Translations under genes and position numbers: made by a program | Assembly (NCBI RefSeq): GCF_006538725.1 | Contig: NZ_BJLQ01000009.1 | Span: forward strand, 54,369 to 118,368 | DNA from: Cellulomonas gelida | GTDB lineage: Bacteria > Actinomycetota > Actinomycetes > Actinomycetales > Cellulomonadaceae | Reading direction: 5' to 3' | Length of the DNA: 64,000 nucleotides | The notes under the pieces: generated by a model | Seen by the model: only the letters and a program-made list of their open reading frames with translations | Told to the model about the DNA's origin: nothing | Databases searched by the model: none | Shown here: in pieces, positions 16,974-24,907 of the stretch | How the letters are laid out: the number at the start of each line of letters is the position of its first letter | Position numbering within the stretch: position 1 is the first letter of the stretch

Positions 16974-19318
16974 GCCCGCTCAACGTCACGGCCCCGCGCG
17001 GGTGGCGCGCCGTGCTCGCCACGACGCTGTGCGCCCTCGCGACGCTGGCGTCCCTGCACGCGCTCACGAACCTGCTCGGCACCGTGCCCTGGCGGGGTGC
17101 GGTCACCGCGATGGTCCTCGTGGTCGCCGCGAGCGTCGTCGCGGTGCGCGCAGTCACCCGCGCTGTGTGGGTACCGAGCGTCGTCGGGCTCGTCGTCGCG
17201 TTCGTCGCGGTCGTGCTGCGGTACGGTCAGCCGCCCGGCCGGCTCCAGCTGGTCCCCGACCTCTCGTCGTGGGAGCGCACGACCGCGCTGTGGTCAGAGG
17301 GGCTGCACGTCGTCCAGGTGGCGGTCGTGCCCGTCGACGTCGTCCGACCCCTCGAGCTCCTGCTCGCGGTCGGCGCGCTGCTCGTCTTCCTGGCGGCGGA
17401 CCTGCTCGCCGTCGGGCTCGGCATGCCCGCGCTGGCGGGCGTCGCCTTCGCCTCGATGTGGACGCCGACGATCGTGCTCGGCTTCCCTGCGCGCGGCTCC
17501 GCCCTGTTCTGGACCGGCCTGCTCTACCTGCTTCTGCTCGCCCTGAGCGTCGCGCCCCGCGGCACCCGCGACGACGACGCGCGGCGCGCGAGCCTCGCCG
17601 GGCTGTCCGCCGCGTGCGTGCTCGTCGTCGCGCTCGTCGCGGGTCCCGCACTGGCCGGGCTGCCCGGCTGGTCGTCGTGGGGGCTGCCGCGGTTCGGCTC
17701 CGGTGGCGGCGGGCCCGTCGACCTGACCTCGGACCTCGACGTGCGCGAGAGCCTCGGCGGACGCACCGACCGCGCCGTCCTGCGCTACCAGGTGCGCAGC
17801 CCCGACGAGGTCGCGCAGGACCAGGCCGACGAGCAGGACGACTCGGCCGCTCCGACTCCGACGGCCACCGCGAGCGCGGCACGCCCCGTCAACGCGAACT
17901 CGGTCGGCCCGCTGCGCGCGTTCACGCTGCTGTCCTTCGACGGCCGGTCGTGGCACGCCGACTCGGCGTCCGACAGCACCGTCCCCGTGCGCGACCTCGA
18001 GGGCCTGCTCACCCCGGACCCCGACCTGCTGGGCACAGCCCCCGACGCCGCACGCGGCACGCTCGCGATCGTCGACGCCGAGGTCGGAGCGCTCGAGGAC
18101 CGGCAGCTCCCGATCCCGACGTTCCCGCGCACGCTCGCCATCGAGGGCGACTGGACGTACGACGTGCCACGTGACCAGGTCGACGGGGCCGAGAAGACGT
18201 TCGAGGGCATGCAGTTCTCGATGGTCGTCGAGATCCCCTCCCTGACGGCAGACGACCTCGAGAACGCCACGGTGGGCGACCCCGGTGACCCGCGGGCGCT
18301 CGAGGTGCCCGCGAGCTCGCACGCCGACGACATCCGCGCGCTCGCGAACCAGGTGGCCGACGAGGCCGATGCGGGCACGCCGTACGAGCGCGCGCTCGCG
18401 CTGCAGACCTACCTGCGCTCGGCCGCGAACTTCACCTACGACACCCGCGTCGCCCCCGCCCGCACCGACGACCCCGTCTGGGACTTCCTCGAGTCACGTC
18501 AGGGCTACTGCGTGCAGTTCGCGACCGCCATGACGGTCATGGCGCGCTCCCTGGGCCTGCCCGCGCGCGTCGCGGTCGGCTTCCTGCCCGGCGCGGCCGA
18601 CGGCGACTCCTACGTCATCACGGGCCAGCAGTCGCACGCGTGGCCCGAGATCTACTTCGAGGGCTTCGGCTGGACGCGCTTCGAGCCGACTCCCGCCGTG
18701 CAGACCGGCGCGCCGCCGCCGTGGAGCGACCCGTTCGCCAACGCCGGCGGAGGACCCTTCCCGAGCGACGAGGCGATCCCGACGGCCGGCCCGCAGACCG
18801 GCAGCACCGCCCCGGCGACGGGCGGGCAGGGCACCGTGACCACCACCGAGCGCTCGACATGGATCCCGGTCGCGATCACCGTGGCCGTGGTGCTGCTGCT
18901 GGCGGCGCTCGTCGTGACCGTCCTCGCGCGTCGTCGCGCGCGCGTGCTCGCCGACCTGACGCCCGAGCAGGCGTGGGCACGGCTGCGCCGTGGCCTCGCA
19001 CGGCTCGGTGTCCGGTGGACGGCGGCGACGACCCCTCGCGCCGCCGTGCCTGTCGTCGTGCGGCAGGTCGAGCGCGCGGGTGGGGGTGCACTCGACGACG
19101 CGTCCGTCGAGGCGCTGCGCTCGCTCGCACGCGCGGTCGAGCAGGAGCGCTATGCGCGGCAACCCGTGGCACCCGAGCCCGGCGCGACCGTGCGCTGGGC
19201 CGACCAGGTGGTCGCCGGTGCGCGCGGCGCGGGCGTGGCCCGCACGAGTCGACTCACCCAGGCTGTGCGCGCGGTGCGGGCGAGGGTCAGCCGCACCGGT
19301 CAGACCGCGCGACGCTGA
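16970..19318 (+). CDS. Membrane-anchored transglutaminase-like protein (TgpA/DUF3488 type)
   Basis: 782 residues. Several membrane helices in the first 225 residues (DUF3488-like) are followed by an extracytoplasmic region, a transglutaminase core with catalytic Cys in SRQGYCVQFATAM and His in QQSHAWPEIYF, then a Pro/Gly/Thr-rich stretch, a last helix (about 628-650) and a cytoplasmic C-terminal domain resembling DUF4129. The usual acidic residue of the triad reads FEPTP (Glu rather than Asp), which is common in this branch. It probably cleaves or ligates amide bonds in the envelope; the substrate is unknown. ATG at 16970 overlaps the DUF58 stop. Confidence 0.88.
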   Translation: MSPLNVTAPRGWRAVLATTLCALATLASLHALTNLLGTVPWRGAVTAMVLVVAASVVAVRAVTRAVWVPSVVGLVVAFVAVVLRYGQPPGRLQLVPDLSSWERTTALWSEGLHVVQVAVVPVDVVRPLELLLAVGALLVFLAADLLAVGLGMPALAGVAFASMWTPTIVLGFPARGSALFWTGLLYLLLLALSVAPRGTRDDDARRASLAGLSAACVLVVALVAGPALAGLPGWSSWGLPRFGSGGGGPVDLTSDLDVRESLGGRTDRAVLRYQVRSPDEVAQDQADEQDDSAAPTPTATASAARPVNANSVGPLRAFTLLSFDGRSWHADSASDSTVPVRDLEGLLTPDPDLLGTAPDAARGTLAIVDAEVGALEDRQLPIPTFPRTLAIEGDWTYDVPRDQVDGAEKTFEGMQFSMVVEIPSLTADDLENATVGDPGDPRALEVPASSHADDIRALANQVADEADAGTPYERALALQTYLRSAANFTYDTRVAPARTDDPVWDFLESRQGYCVQFATAMTVMARSLGLPARVAVGFLPGAADGDSYVITGQQSHAWPEIYFEGFGWTRFEPTPAVQTGAPPPWSDPFANAGGGPFPSDEAIPTAGPQTGSTAPATGGQGTVTTTERSTWIPVAITVAVVLLLAALVVTVLARRRARVLADLTPEQAWARLRRGLARLGVRWTAATTPRAAVPVVVRQVERAGGGALDDASVEALRSLARAVEQERYARQPVAPEPGATVRWADQVVAGARGAGVARTSRLTQAVRAVRARVSRTGQTARR

Positions 19319-19330
19319 GGCGTCGGTCGC

Positions 19331-19457
19331 CATCGCTCGCGCCCGGTGCACCCGCACCGGGTATGCCGCTCGCACGGCGCCATGCGGCTCGCACCGGGCA
19401 TCTCGCTTGGCGCTGGGCACGTGGCGCGCGCCCGCCATGTCGCTCGCGCGGGGCATG
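19331..19457. repeat. Degenerate ~19-bp tandem repeat, intergenic
   Basis: Between the convergent transglutaminase and DUF3040 genes, about seven imperfect units related to CATGTCGCTCGCRCCGGGC follow each other with length variation (17-20 bp). No reading frame is kept. The rest of the 245-bp gap (19319-19563) shows nothing else recognisable. Confidence 0.55.
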
Positions 19458-19563
19458 ACGAAGTTCACCCCACCACGGACGGCGTGGGTGAGATGCCGAC
19501 CGGCCGGCACGACCAGTCAGTGAGACGACCGGACCACGGGCGACGCCGCGCGGGGTCCGGGGG

Positions 19564-19971
19564 TCAGAGACCGCCCTCGCCGCGACGGCGGTCCCAGCGC
19601 TCCTCCATGCGTGACATGAAGCTCTGGCCCTTGGCCCGGCCACGGGAGGACTTCTGACCGCCGTGCTTGCGCACACCGCCGTCCTCGGTCACGACGCCGG
19701 TCGGCCCGGACTGGCGGTGCGGCCGCGCGAACGCGTAGGCGACCGCGGCGAACATCACGATGAAGCCCACGACCCCGAGCAGCGGAAGACTGCCCGCGGC
19801 TCCGATCACGAGCAGCAACAGGCCGACGGCCGCACCGATCCCGGCCACGACGTAGCGCCCGACAGCGCGACGGCCACGCTGCGTGAGCGTGTTCGCCAGG
19901 CGCGGATCGTCAGTCGCGAGCTGGCGCTCCATCTGCTCCAGGACGCGCTGCTCGTACTCAGAGAGAGGCAT
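19564..19971 (-). CDS. DUF3040 small membrane protein
   Basis: 135 residues. The N-terminal motif MPLSEYEQRVLEQMERQL is the DUF3040 hallmark. Two closely spaced hydrophobic helices (about 40-60 and 64-83) form a hairpin, followed by a basic, Gly/Arg-rich C-terminal tail. Function is unknown. In actinobacteria DUF3040 genes often sit between dinB and the mraZ region, as here, with dinB ending 38 bp upstream. A G-rich stretch before the ATG can serve as RBS. Confidence 0.85.
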   Translation of the reverse strand: MPLSEYEQRVLEQMERQLATDDPRLANTLTQRGRRAVGRYVVAGIGAAVGLLLLVIGAAGSLPLLGVVGFIVMFAAVAYAFARPHRQSGPTGVVTEDGGVRKHGGQKSSRGRAKGQSFMSRMEERWDRRRGEGGL

Positions 19972-20009
19972 CCCGACCCCCGATGGTCATGTCGATGAAC
20001 GTGTCGGCA

Positions 20010-21293
20010 TCAGGATAGATCCGCCACCTGGAAGGTGGTAGTCGGGCGGGCCGACGACGGCGCCGGGATCGCGGCGGCAGACCGGATCGCGCGGGCTCCG
20101 AACTTGTCCCGGACCTGGTCCATGGCGCGCTCGGCCTCCCGGTGCGCACCGTCCGTGCCGTCCACCTGGTCGTCGACCTCCGCGAACGTCGGCTGGCGGA
20201 CGGCGGCGGACACGGGCGACAGCATCTCGACCCGCACGCCGACGAGCCGGACCGGCAGTCCCCCCAGGTCCACGCCCGCCAGCAGCGCGCGCGACGCCAG
20301 GTAGATCTCCCGCCCGACGTCCGTCGGGGTGGCCAGGGTCCGCGAGCGCGTGAGGGTCTTGAAGTCCGCCGTACGGACCTTGACCGTGACCGTCCGGGCA
20401 ACCAGCGAGCGTTGCCGGAGCCGGCGCGCGCACCGGTCGGCGAGCTCCAGGGCCTTGGCCTGGACGACGCCGAGGTCGTGCTCGTCCGTGACGAACGTCT
20501 CCTCCGCGCCGATCGACTTCTCCTCGCGCCCCGGGCTGACGGGCCGTGGGTCCCGACCCCACGCGAGGTCGTGCAGGTGCGCACCCGCGACCTTGCCCAC
20601 AGCGCGCTGCACGGTCGTCACGTCACTGTCCGCGAGCTCGGCCACGGTCGTGATCCCCCACCGGCCGAGCGCCACCTCGGTGCGTTCGCCGACGCCCCAC
20701 AGGGCCCCGACGGGCAGGGCACGGAGGAACTCCACCGTCGCGGCCTTGGGCACCAGCAGCACCCCGTCCGGCTTGGCGTTGCCCGACGCGATCTTCGCGA
20801 CGAACTTGGTCGACGCGATGCCGACCGAGCACGTGATCCCGTAACGCTCGCGCACCACCCGTCTGATGGCCTCAGCGATCTGTGTCGGGGGCCCGAGCCG
20901 TCGTCTGGCCCCCGCGACGTCGAGGAACGCCTCGTCGACGCTCACCTGCTCCACCAGTGCCGTCACGTCGGAGAGCACCTCCATGACGCCGACCGAGACC
21001 TCGTGGTAGGCACTGTGGTCGGGCGGTACCACGACGGCCTGCGGGCACAGGCGCATCGCGGCGGCCATGGGCATCGCCGAGTGCACCCCGAACGCGCGGG
21101 CCTCATAGGTCGCCGCGAGCACGACGCCGCGCGCTGCGCCACCCACGATCACCGGCAGCCCGCGCAGCTGCGGCCGTCGCGCGAGCTCGACCGACGCGAA
21201 GAACGCGTCCATGTCCACGTGCAGGATCGAGCAGCCGTCCTCGCTGGACCCCCAGCTCCGGCGCACCTGTGCCGCGCGGGGCGCCCTGCTCAT
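20010..21293 (-). CDS. dinB: DNA polymerase IV (Y-family translesion polymerase)
   Basis: 427 residues. The catalytic motifs are HVDMDAFFASVE (25-36, Asp27) and SVDEAFLDVAG, followed by SVGIASTKFVAKIAS, helix-hairpin-helix GVGERTEVAL and the little-finger domain. It copies past DNA lesions. ATG at 21293 overlaps the stop of the HEPN gene (ATGA), so the two are co-translated, and the operon begins behind a perfect LexA box. The C-terminal 60 residues are weakly conserved and no clear beta-clamp motif was identified. Confidence 0.95.
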   Translation of the reverse strand: MSRAPRAAQVRRSWGSSEDGCSILHVDMDAFFASVELARRPQLRGLPVIVGGAARGVVLAATYEARAFGVHSAMPMAAAMRLCPQAVVVPPDHSAYHEVSVGVMEVLSDVTALVEQVSVDEAFLDVAGARRRLGPPTQIAEAIRRVVRERYGITCSVGIASTKFVAKIASGNAKPDGVLLVPKAATVEFLRALPVGALWGVGERTEVALGRWGITTVAELADSDVTTVQRAVGKVAGAHLHDLAWGRDPRPVSPGREEKSIGAEETFVTDEHDLGVVQAKALELADRCARRLRQRSLVARTVTVKVRTADFKTLTRSRTLATPTDVGREIYLASRALLAGVDLGGLPVRLVGVRVEMLSPVSAAVRQPTFAEVDDQVDGTDGAHREAERAMDQVRDKFGARAIRSAAAIPAPSSARPTTTFQVADLS

Positions 21294-21730
21294 GAGGCAC
21301 GCACCGAGAGCATGCGCGGGGCGGCGCCACGCTCGGCGGCGTCCTGCGCGTCGAGCTCGTGGACGAGCTCGCGCGCGGCATCCACCAGGTCCTCGGCGGC
21401 GCAGAGCGTGCGCTCGGCACGGTCCTCGTCGACCTGGTCGAACCGGCCCGCGTCGATCGCCGAACGCAGCGCGGCGCCGTCGGCGAAGAACCGCGCGAGA
21501 CGCTCGAGCTCGGGTGCCACCTGGGTGAGCATCCCCCAGACCGTGCGCGGCGCGCCCCGGCCGGTGGGGGTGCCACGGCGCGCGACCACCGCCGCACCGG
21601 CCCGCAGGCCGGCCAGGTGGGCGTGCCCGAACCTCTCCCACGGCTCCGCGGAGTACTGGGCGGCGAGCAGCTCCGCATCGGCGCGCGCCAGCAGCTCCTG
21701 AGCGCGGCCCGCGTGCACCACTGCCACCAT
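21290..21730 (-). CDS. SAV_6107-family HEPN-domain protein, SOS-linked
   Basis: 146 residues, all helical in character, matching the small actinobacterial HEPN family found directly before dinB. The segment ERFGHAHLAGLRAG contains R-x4-H, the spacing of the catalytic motif of HEPN ribonucleases; whether it is active is not known. ATG at 21730 has a GGAGG RBS. Its stop overlaps the dinB start, and a LexA box lies about 90 bp upstream, so it should be made during DNA damage together with Pol IV. The function is undetermined. Confidence 0.8.
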   Translation of the reverse strand: MVAVVHAGRAQELLARADAELLAAQYSAEPWERFGHAHLAGLRAGAAVVARRGTPTGRGAPRTVWGMLTQVAPELERLARFFADGAALRSAIDAGRFDQVDEDRAERTLCAAEDLVDAARELVHELDAQDAAERGAAPRMLSVRAS

Positions 21731-21817
21731 CTCGCCACCTCCGCCTCGCGCCGTCCGGCCCGTCGCCGGTGAGTCCCGTGTCCTGAGTCCGTGTCCCGCA
21801 TTCGCGTCTCGCCAGTA

Positions 21818-21833
21818 TCGAACGTCTGTTCGA
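21818..21833 (-). promoter_or_regulatory. LexA (SOS) box of the HEPN-dinB operon
   Basis: TCGAAC-GTCT-GTTCGA is a perfect palindrome matching the actinobacterial SOS consensus. On the minus strand a -10-like GATACT (21819-21814) overlaps its downstream end, placing the repressor on the promoter. Confidence 0.9.
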
Positions 21834-21891
21834 TCCGCGTCAAGCGCTCCCGGCCCGCAACCGCCGGGACGAGGAGCCCCCGGGCGAGCCT

Positions 21892-21897
21892 TAGGGT
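21892..21897 (+). promoter_or_regulatory. Candidate leaderless promoter (-10 TAGGGT)
   Basis: TAGGGT, then 6 nt, then the ATG at 21904 of the spermidine-synthase-like gene. No ribosome site precedes that ATG. Confidence 0.5.
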
Positions 21898-21903
21898 CGA
21901 CGC

Positions 21904-22815
21904 ATGCCCGACCGTGGACGACGCCAAGGCTCTCACCGACCACCCACATCCCCCGGCTCCGGCGGACGCCCGGGCTCCCGGTCCGACGTCCGCACGCTCC
22001 GCGCGGCGTGGCCGTCCGGTCCGGTCACGATCCCCACGGGCACGGTCGAGGTCGTCCCCGACCCCGACCACTCCTCGGGCGCCACGGTGCTGGTCAACGG
22101 CGTGCCCAGCTCCTACCTCGACCTCGAGGACCCCGGCGTCCTCGCGTTCGAGTACATGCAGCAGATGGCGCTGGTCGTCGACGTGCTGCGCCCCGGCGAC
22201 GCGCTCGACGTCGTGCACCTCGGGGCGGCGGGGTGCGCGCTCGCGCGCGCGATCGACCACGTCCGGCCCGGCTCGCGCCAGATCGCGATCGAGCTCGACG
22301 CCCAGCTGCCCGAGCTCGTGCGCACCTGGTTCGCGCTGCCGCGCTCCCCCGCGCTGCGGATCCGGGCCGGCGACGCACGCGCCCAGCTCGCCCTGCTCCC
22401 CGCCGCCTCCGCGGACGTCGTCGTGCGCGACGTGTTCGCCGGGGACTCCACGCCGTCGCACGTCACGACCGTCGAGATGGTGCGCGACGTCGCCCGGGTG
22501 CTGCGGCCCGGCGGCCTCTACCTCGTCAACTGCGCCGATGGCGCGGGGCTCGTGCGTGCCCGCAGCGAGGCGGCCACGCTCGCGGACGTGCTCACCGACG
22601 TCGTCGCGATCGCCGAGCCCGCGCTGCTGCGCGGACGTGGCTACGGCAACGTCGTGCTCGCCGCCACCGACGACCCCCAGCTGCTCGCGGTCGCGGGCCT
22701 CGCGCGCGCGGTCCGCAGCCTGCCGGCACCGGCCCGCCTGCTGCGCGGAGACGACCTCACGACCCTCGTCGGCGCAGCGCCGGTCCTGCGGGACCCGCCG
22801 CCCGACCCGAGCTGA
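21904..22815 (+). CDS. Spermidine synthase-like / class I methyltransferase-fold protein
   Basis: 303 residues. A low-complexity N-terminus (1-35) is followed by a Rossmann fold resembling the polyamine synthase core: SYLDLEDPGVLAFEYMQQM, VVHLGAAGCALARAI (nucleotide/SAM loop), AIELDAQLPELV, VVVRDVFAGDSTPSHVTTVE and LRPGGLYLVNCAD. The Asp-Val-Phe-Ala-Gly-Asp segment fits the catalytic loop of spermidine synthase relatives. Actual substrates are unknown, and many actinobacterial members are not proven polyamine synthases. No RBS; the ATG follows TAGGGT by 6 nt. Ends 70 bp before a strong terminator. Confidence 0.75.
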   Translation: MPDRGRRQGSHRPPTSPGSGGRPGSRSDVRTLRAAWPSGPVTIPTGTVEVVPDPDHSSGATVLVNGVPSSYLDLEDPGVLAFEYMQQMALVVDVLRPGDALDVVHLGAAGCALARAIDHVRPGSRQIAIELDAQLPELVRTWFALPRSPALRIRAGDARAQLALLPAASADVVVRDVFAGDSTPSHVTTVEMVRDVARVLRPGGLYLVNCADGAGLVRARSEAATLADVLTDVVAIAEPALLRGRGYGNVVLAATDDPQLLAVAGLARAVRSLPAPARLLRGDDLTTLVGAAPVLRDPPPDPS

Positions 22816-22885
22816 CCGCGTCCACGCACGAGCGCGCCCCGGGGGCACGGGCACGGCGGATGGGACGACTCGCGCGCGGGGACGA

Positions 22886-22919
22886 CGAAGGGGCCGACCC
22901 TGACGGGTCGGCCCCTTCG
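22886..22919. terminator. Bidirectional hairpin terminator
   Basis: 15-bp perfect stem (22886-22900 with 22905-22919) and a TGAC loop between the convergent spermidine-synthase-like and cspA genes. Confidence 0.85.
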
Positions 22920-22955
22920 CGGACTCGTCCGACGCTCGACGTCGAGCGCCCGAGG

Positions 22956-23159
22956 TCAGACCGGGCGGACGTGCTCCGCCTGCGGACCCTTCTGGCCCTG
23001 CGTGATCTCGAACTCCACGCGCTGACCCTCCTCGAGCGTCCGGTAACCCTGCGTCTCGATCGCGGAGTAGTGGACGAAGACGTCGGCACCGCCGCCGTCC
23101 TGGGCGATGAAGCCGAAGCCCTTCTCAGCGTTGAACCACTTGACTGCACCCTGCGCCAT
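22956..23159 (-). CDS. cspA: Cold-shock protein (CspA family)
   Basis: 67-residue OB-fold protein. RNP1-like [15 protein letters not shown] (4-18) and RNP2-like VFVHYSAI match the family, as does the length. It binds single-stranded nucleic acid as an RNA chaperone. ATG at 23159 is preceded by AAGGAAG. The preceding 290 bp carry no gene and probably hold the promoter and a long structured leader, as known for cold-shock mRNAs. Confidence 0.96.
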   Translation of the reverse strand: MAQGAVKWFNAEKGFGFIAQDGGGADVFVHYSAIETQGYRTLEEGQRVEFEITQGQKGPQAEHVRPV

Positions 23160-23450
23160 GTCGTGCTTCCTTGTCGTTCCACTCGGTGACGGCCGCGGAA
23201 CTGCTCCGCGTCCGTGCCGCAATGCCTCACGTCCTGCACCGGGTGGGCCAGCCAAGGGCTGGTGGGACTGCCGCCCGGGAGAACCGGGAGCGACGGCACC
23301 GGTCAAGCGATCACGCCACTGCAACGTCAGCGATCTTTGCATCGCCGATGTGTCGTGCGCCACGCCTCCCGGCGCCCGTTCGACCAGATTTCGACAACGA
23401 TTGGGTAAACACCGGACCGCGCGTGGGCCGGACGGGTGACGCGGGACGGG
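23160..23450 (-). promoter_or_regulatory. cspA upstream region and probable long 5' leader
   Basis: 291 bp without a gene between PAC2 and cspA. On the minus strand complementary GC-rich segments, including CCAGCCCTTGGCTGG (about 23250-23264), could fold. No convincing -10/-35 pair was found; the leader role is inferred from cspA biology. Confidence 0.4.
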
Positions 23451-24395
23451 TCAGCGCCCGGCGGGGTCGTCGCCCTGCTGGGCCAGGAAGCGCTCGAACT
23501 CGGCGCCCAGCTCGTCGGCCGTCGGCAGGTCCGTGGCCTGCGCGAGCAGGCTCGTGCTGCCGAGGTTGCGGCTGAACGCGTCGTACTGCTCCTCGAGCGC
23601 GGTCACGAGCGACCGCACCTCGTCGGACTGCGAGACCTGCCGCTCGATCTCGAGCGTCGCGTCGGTCGCGGCCGACTCGAGCTCGCCCGTACGCAGGTCG
23701 AGCCCCGTCGCGCGCTCGACTGCCCGCAGAGCCGCGATCGTGGCCTGCGGGTACTGCGACTGCGCGAGGTAGTGCGGGACGTGCACCGCGAAGCCCATCG
23801 CGTCGTGGCCGGCCTCGCCCAGGCGCAGCTCGAGCAGCGCCGATGCGCTCGCCGGCACCTGGACCTGGCCGAACCACGACTTGTGGTCGGCGACGAGCTC
23901 GTCGCGCGTGGCGTGCGCCGTCACGGAGACCGGACGGGTGTGCGGCAGCCCCATCGGGATGCCGTGCAGCCCGATGGTCAGCGGGACGTCGAACCGCTCG
24001 ACGAGCTGCCGGACAGCCGCGACGTATCGCTCCCACTGCACGTCCGGCTCCGCGCCGTGCAGCAGCAGGAAGGGCACACCCTCGCCGTCACGCACGAGGT
24101 CGACGACGAGCTGCGGCTCCTCGTAGTGCGTCCAGGCGGTCGCGTCGAAGGTCATGGCTGGCCGCCGGGAGCGGTAGTCGACCAGCTGGTCGGCGTCGAA
24201 CGTCGCCAGGCGCGTGTGCGGGAGCTCCTCGACCAGGTGCTCGACCGCGAGCTGTCCCGTGCTGCCGGCGTCGACGAACCCGCGCACCGCGTGCACGAGC
24301 ACCGGTCCGCTGCCCTGTGCCACTGACCGGGCCCTGACCTCGGCCGCAGCCACCGGGTCCACCTCGTAGATCTCGCTGGGGTCCAGCACGCGCAC
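23451..24395 (-). CDS. PAC2-family protein
   Basis: 314 residues with the PAC2 (proteasome assembly chaperone-like) fold: LVHAVRGFVDAGSTGQLAVEHLVEEL near the N-terminus, FLLLHGAEPDVQWERYVAAV, and GIPMGLPHTRPVSVTAH. Actinobacterial PAC2 proteins are conserved but without a firmly assigned biochemical role. The GTG start at 24395 has a GACAGGGA site. The frame stays open 12 codons further upstream, so the start is uncertain. No proteasome genes are visible here. Confidence 0.83.
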   Translation of the reverse strand: MRVLDPSEIYEVDPVAAAEVRARSVAQGSGPVLVHAVRGFVDAGSTGQLAVEHLVEELPHTRLATFDADQLVDYRSRRPAMTFDATAWTHYEEPQLVVDLVRDGEGVPFLLLHGAEPDVQWERYVAAVRQLVERFDVPLTIGLHGIPMGLPHTRPVSVTAHATRDELVADHKSWFGQVQVPASASALLELRLGEAGHDAMGFAVHVPHYLAQSQYPQATIAALRAVERATGLDLRTGELESAATDATLEIERQVSQSDEVRSLVTALEEQYDAFSRNLGSTSLLAQATDLPTADELGAEFERFLAQQGDDPAGR

Positions 24396-24466
24396 TCCCT
24401 GTCGTCTCGGTCGGACGTCTGGCGTGCACAACGCGCCGCGAGCGGCGTGGATTCCCGCCGGCCCGC

Positions 24467-24907
24467 TCAGTGCCGCGGGAGCCGCACGACCTCGACGAAG
24501 AACTCGTCGATCTGGCGCACGATCGTGATGAACGCGTCGAAGTCGACGGGCTTGGTGACGTAGGCGTTCGCGTGCAGCGCGTAGGAGCGCACGACGTCCT
24601 CCTCGGACTCGGACGTCGTCAGCACGACGACCGGGATCGACCGCAGCCGGTCGTCGGCCTTGAGCGCCTGCAGGACCTCACGGCCGTCCATGCGCGGCAG
24701 GTTCAGGTCGAGCAGGATCAGGTCGGGCGTGGGAGCGTCCGCGTACTCGCCCTCCTTGCGCAGGTACTCGAGCGCGCTCACCCCGTCCGAGACGACGTGC
24801 AGCGCGTTCTTGACCTTGTTGTGCTCGAACGCCTCGCGCGTCATGAGCACGTCACCGGGGTCGTCCTCGACGAGGAGGACGTCGATCGTCTGGCGCGCTG
24901 CGGGCAT
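24467..24907 (-). CDS. Single-domain response regulator (Rcp1-like)
   Basis: 146 residues, a receiver domain only: acidic pocket EDD (14-16), phospho-acceptor Asp67 in LILLDLNLP, Thr in [10 protein letters not shown] and Lys in VTKPVDF. The [12 protein letters not shown] region resembles cyanobacterial Rcp1 partners of phytochrome-type kinases. No output domain. The ATG overlaps the stop of the CHASE3 kinase by one base (TGATG), so it is the likely phosphoryl target of that kinase. Confidence 0.9.
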   Translation of the reverse strand: MPAARQTIDVLLVEDDPGDVLMTREAFEHNKVKNALHVVSDGVSALEYLRKEGEYADAPTPDLILLDLNLPRMDGREVLQALKADDRLRSIPVVVLTTSESEEDVVRSYALHANAYVTKPVDFDAFITIVRQIDEFFVEVVRLPRH

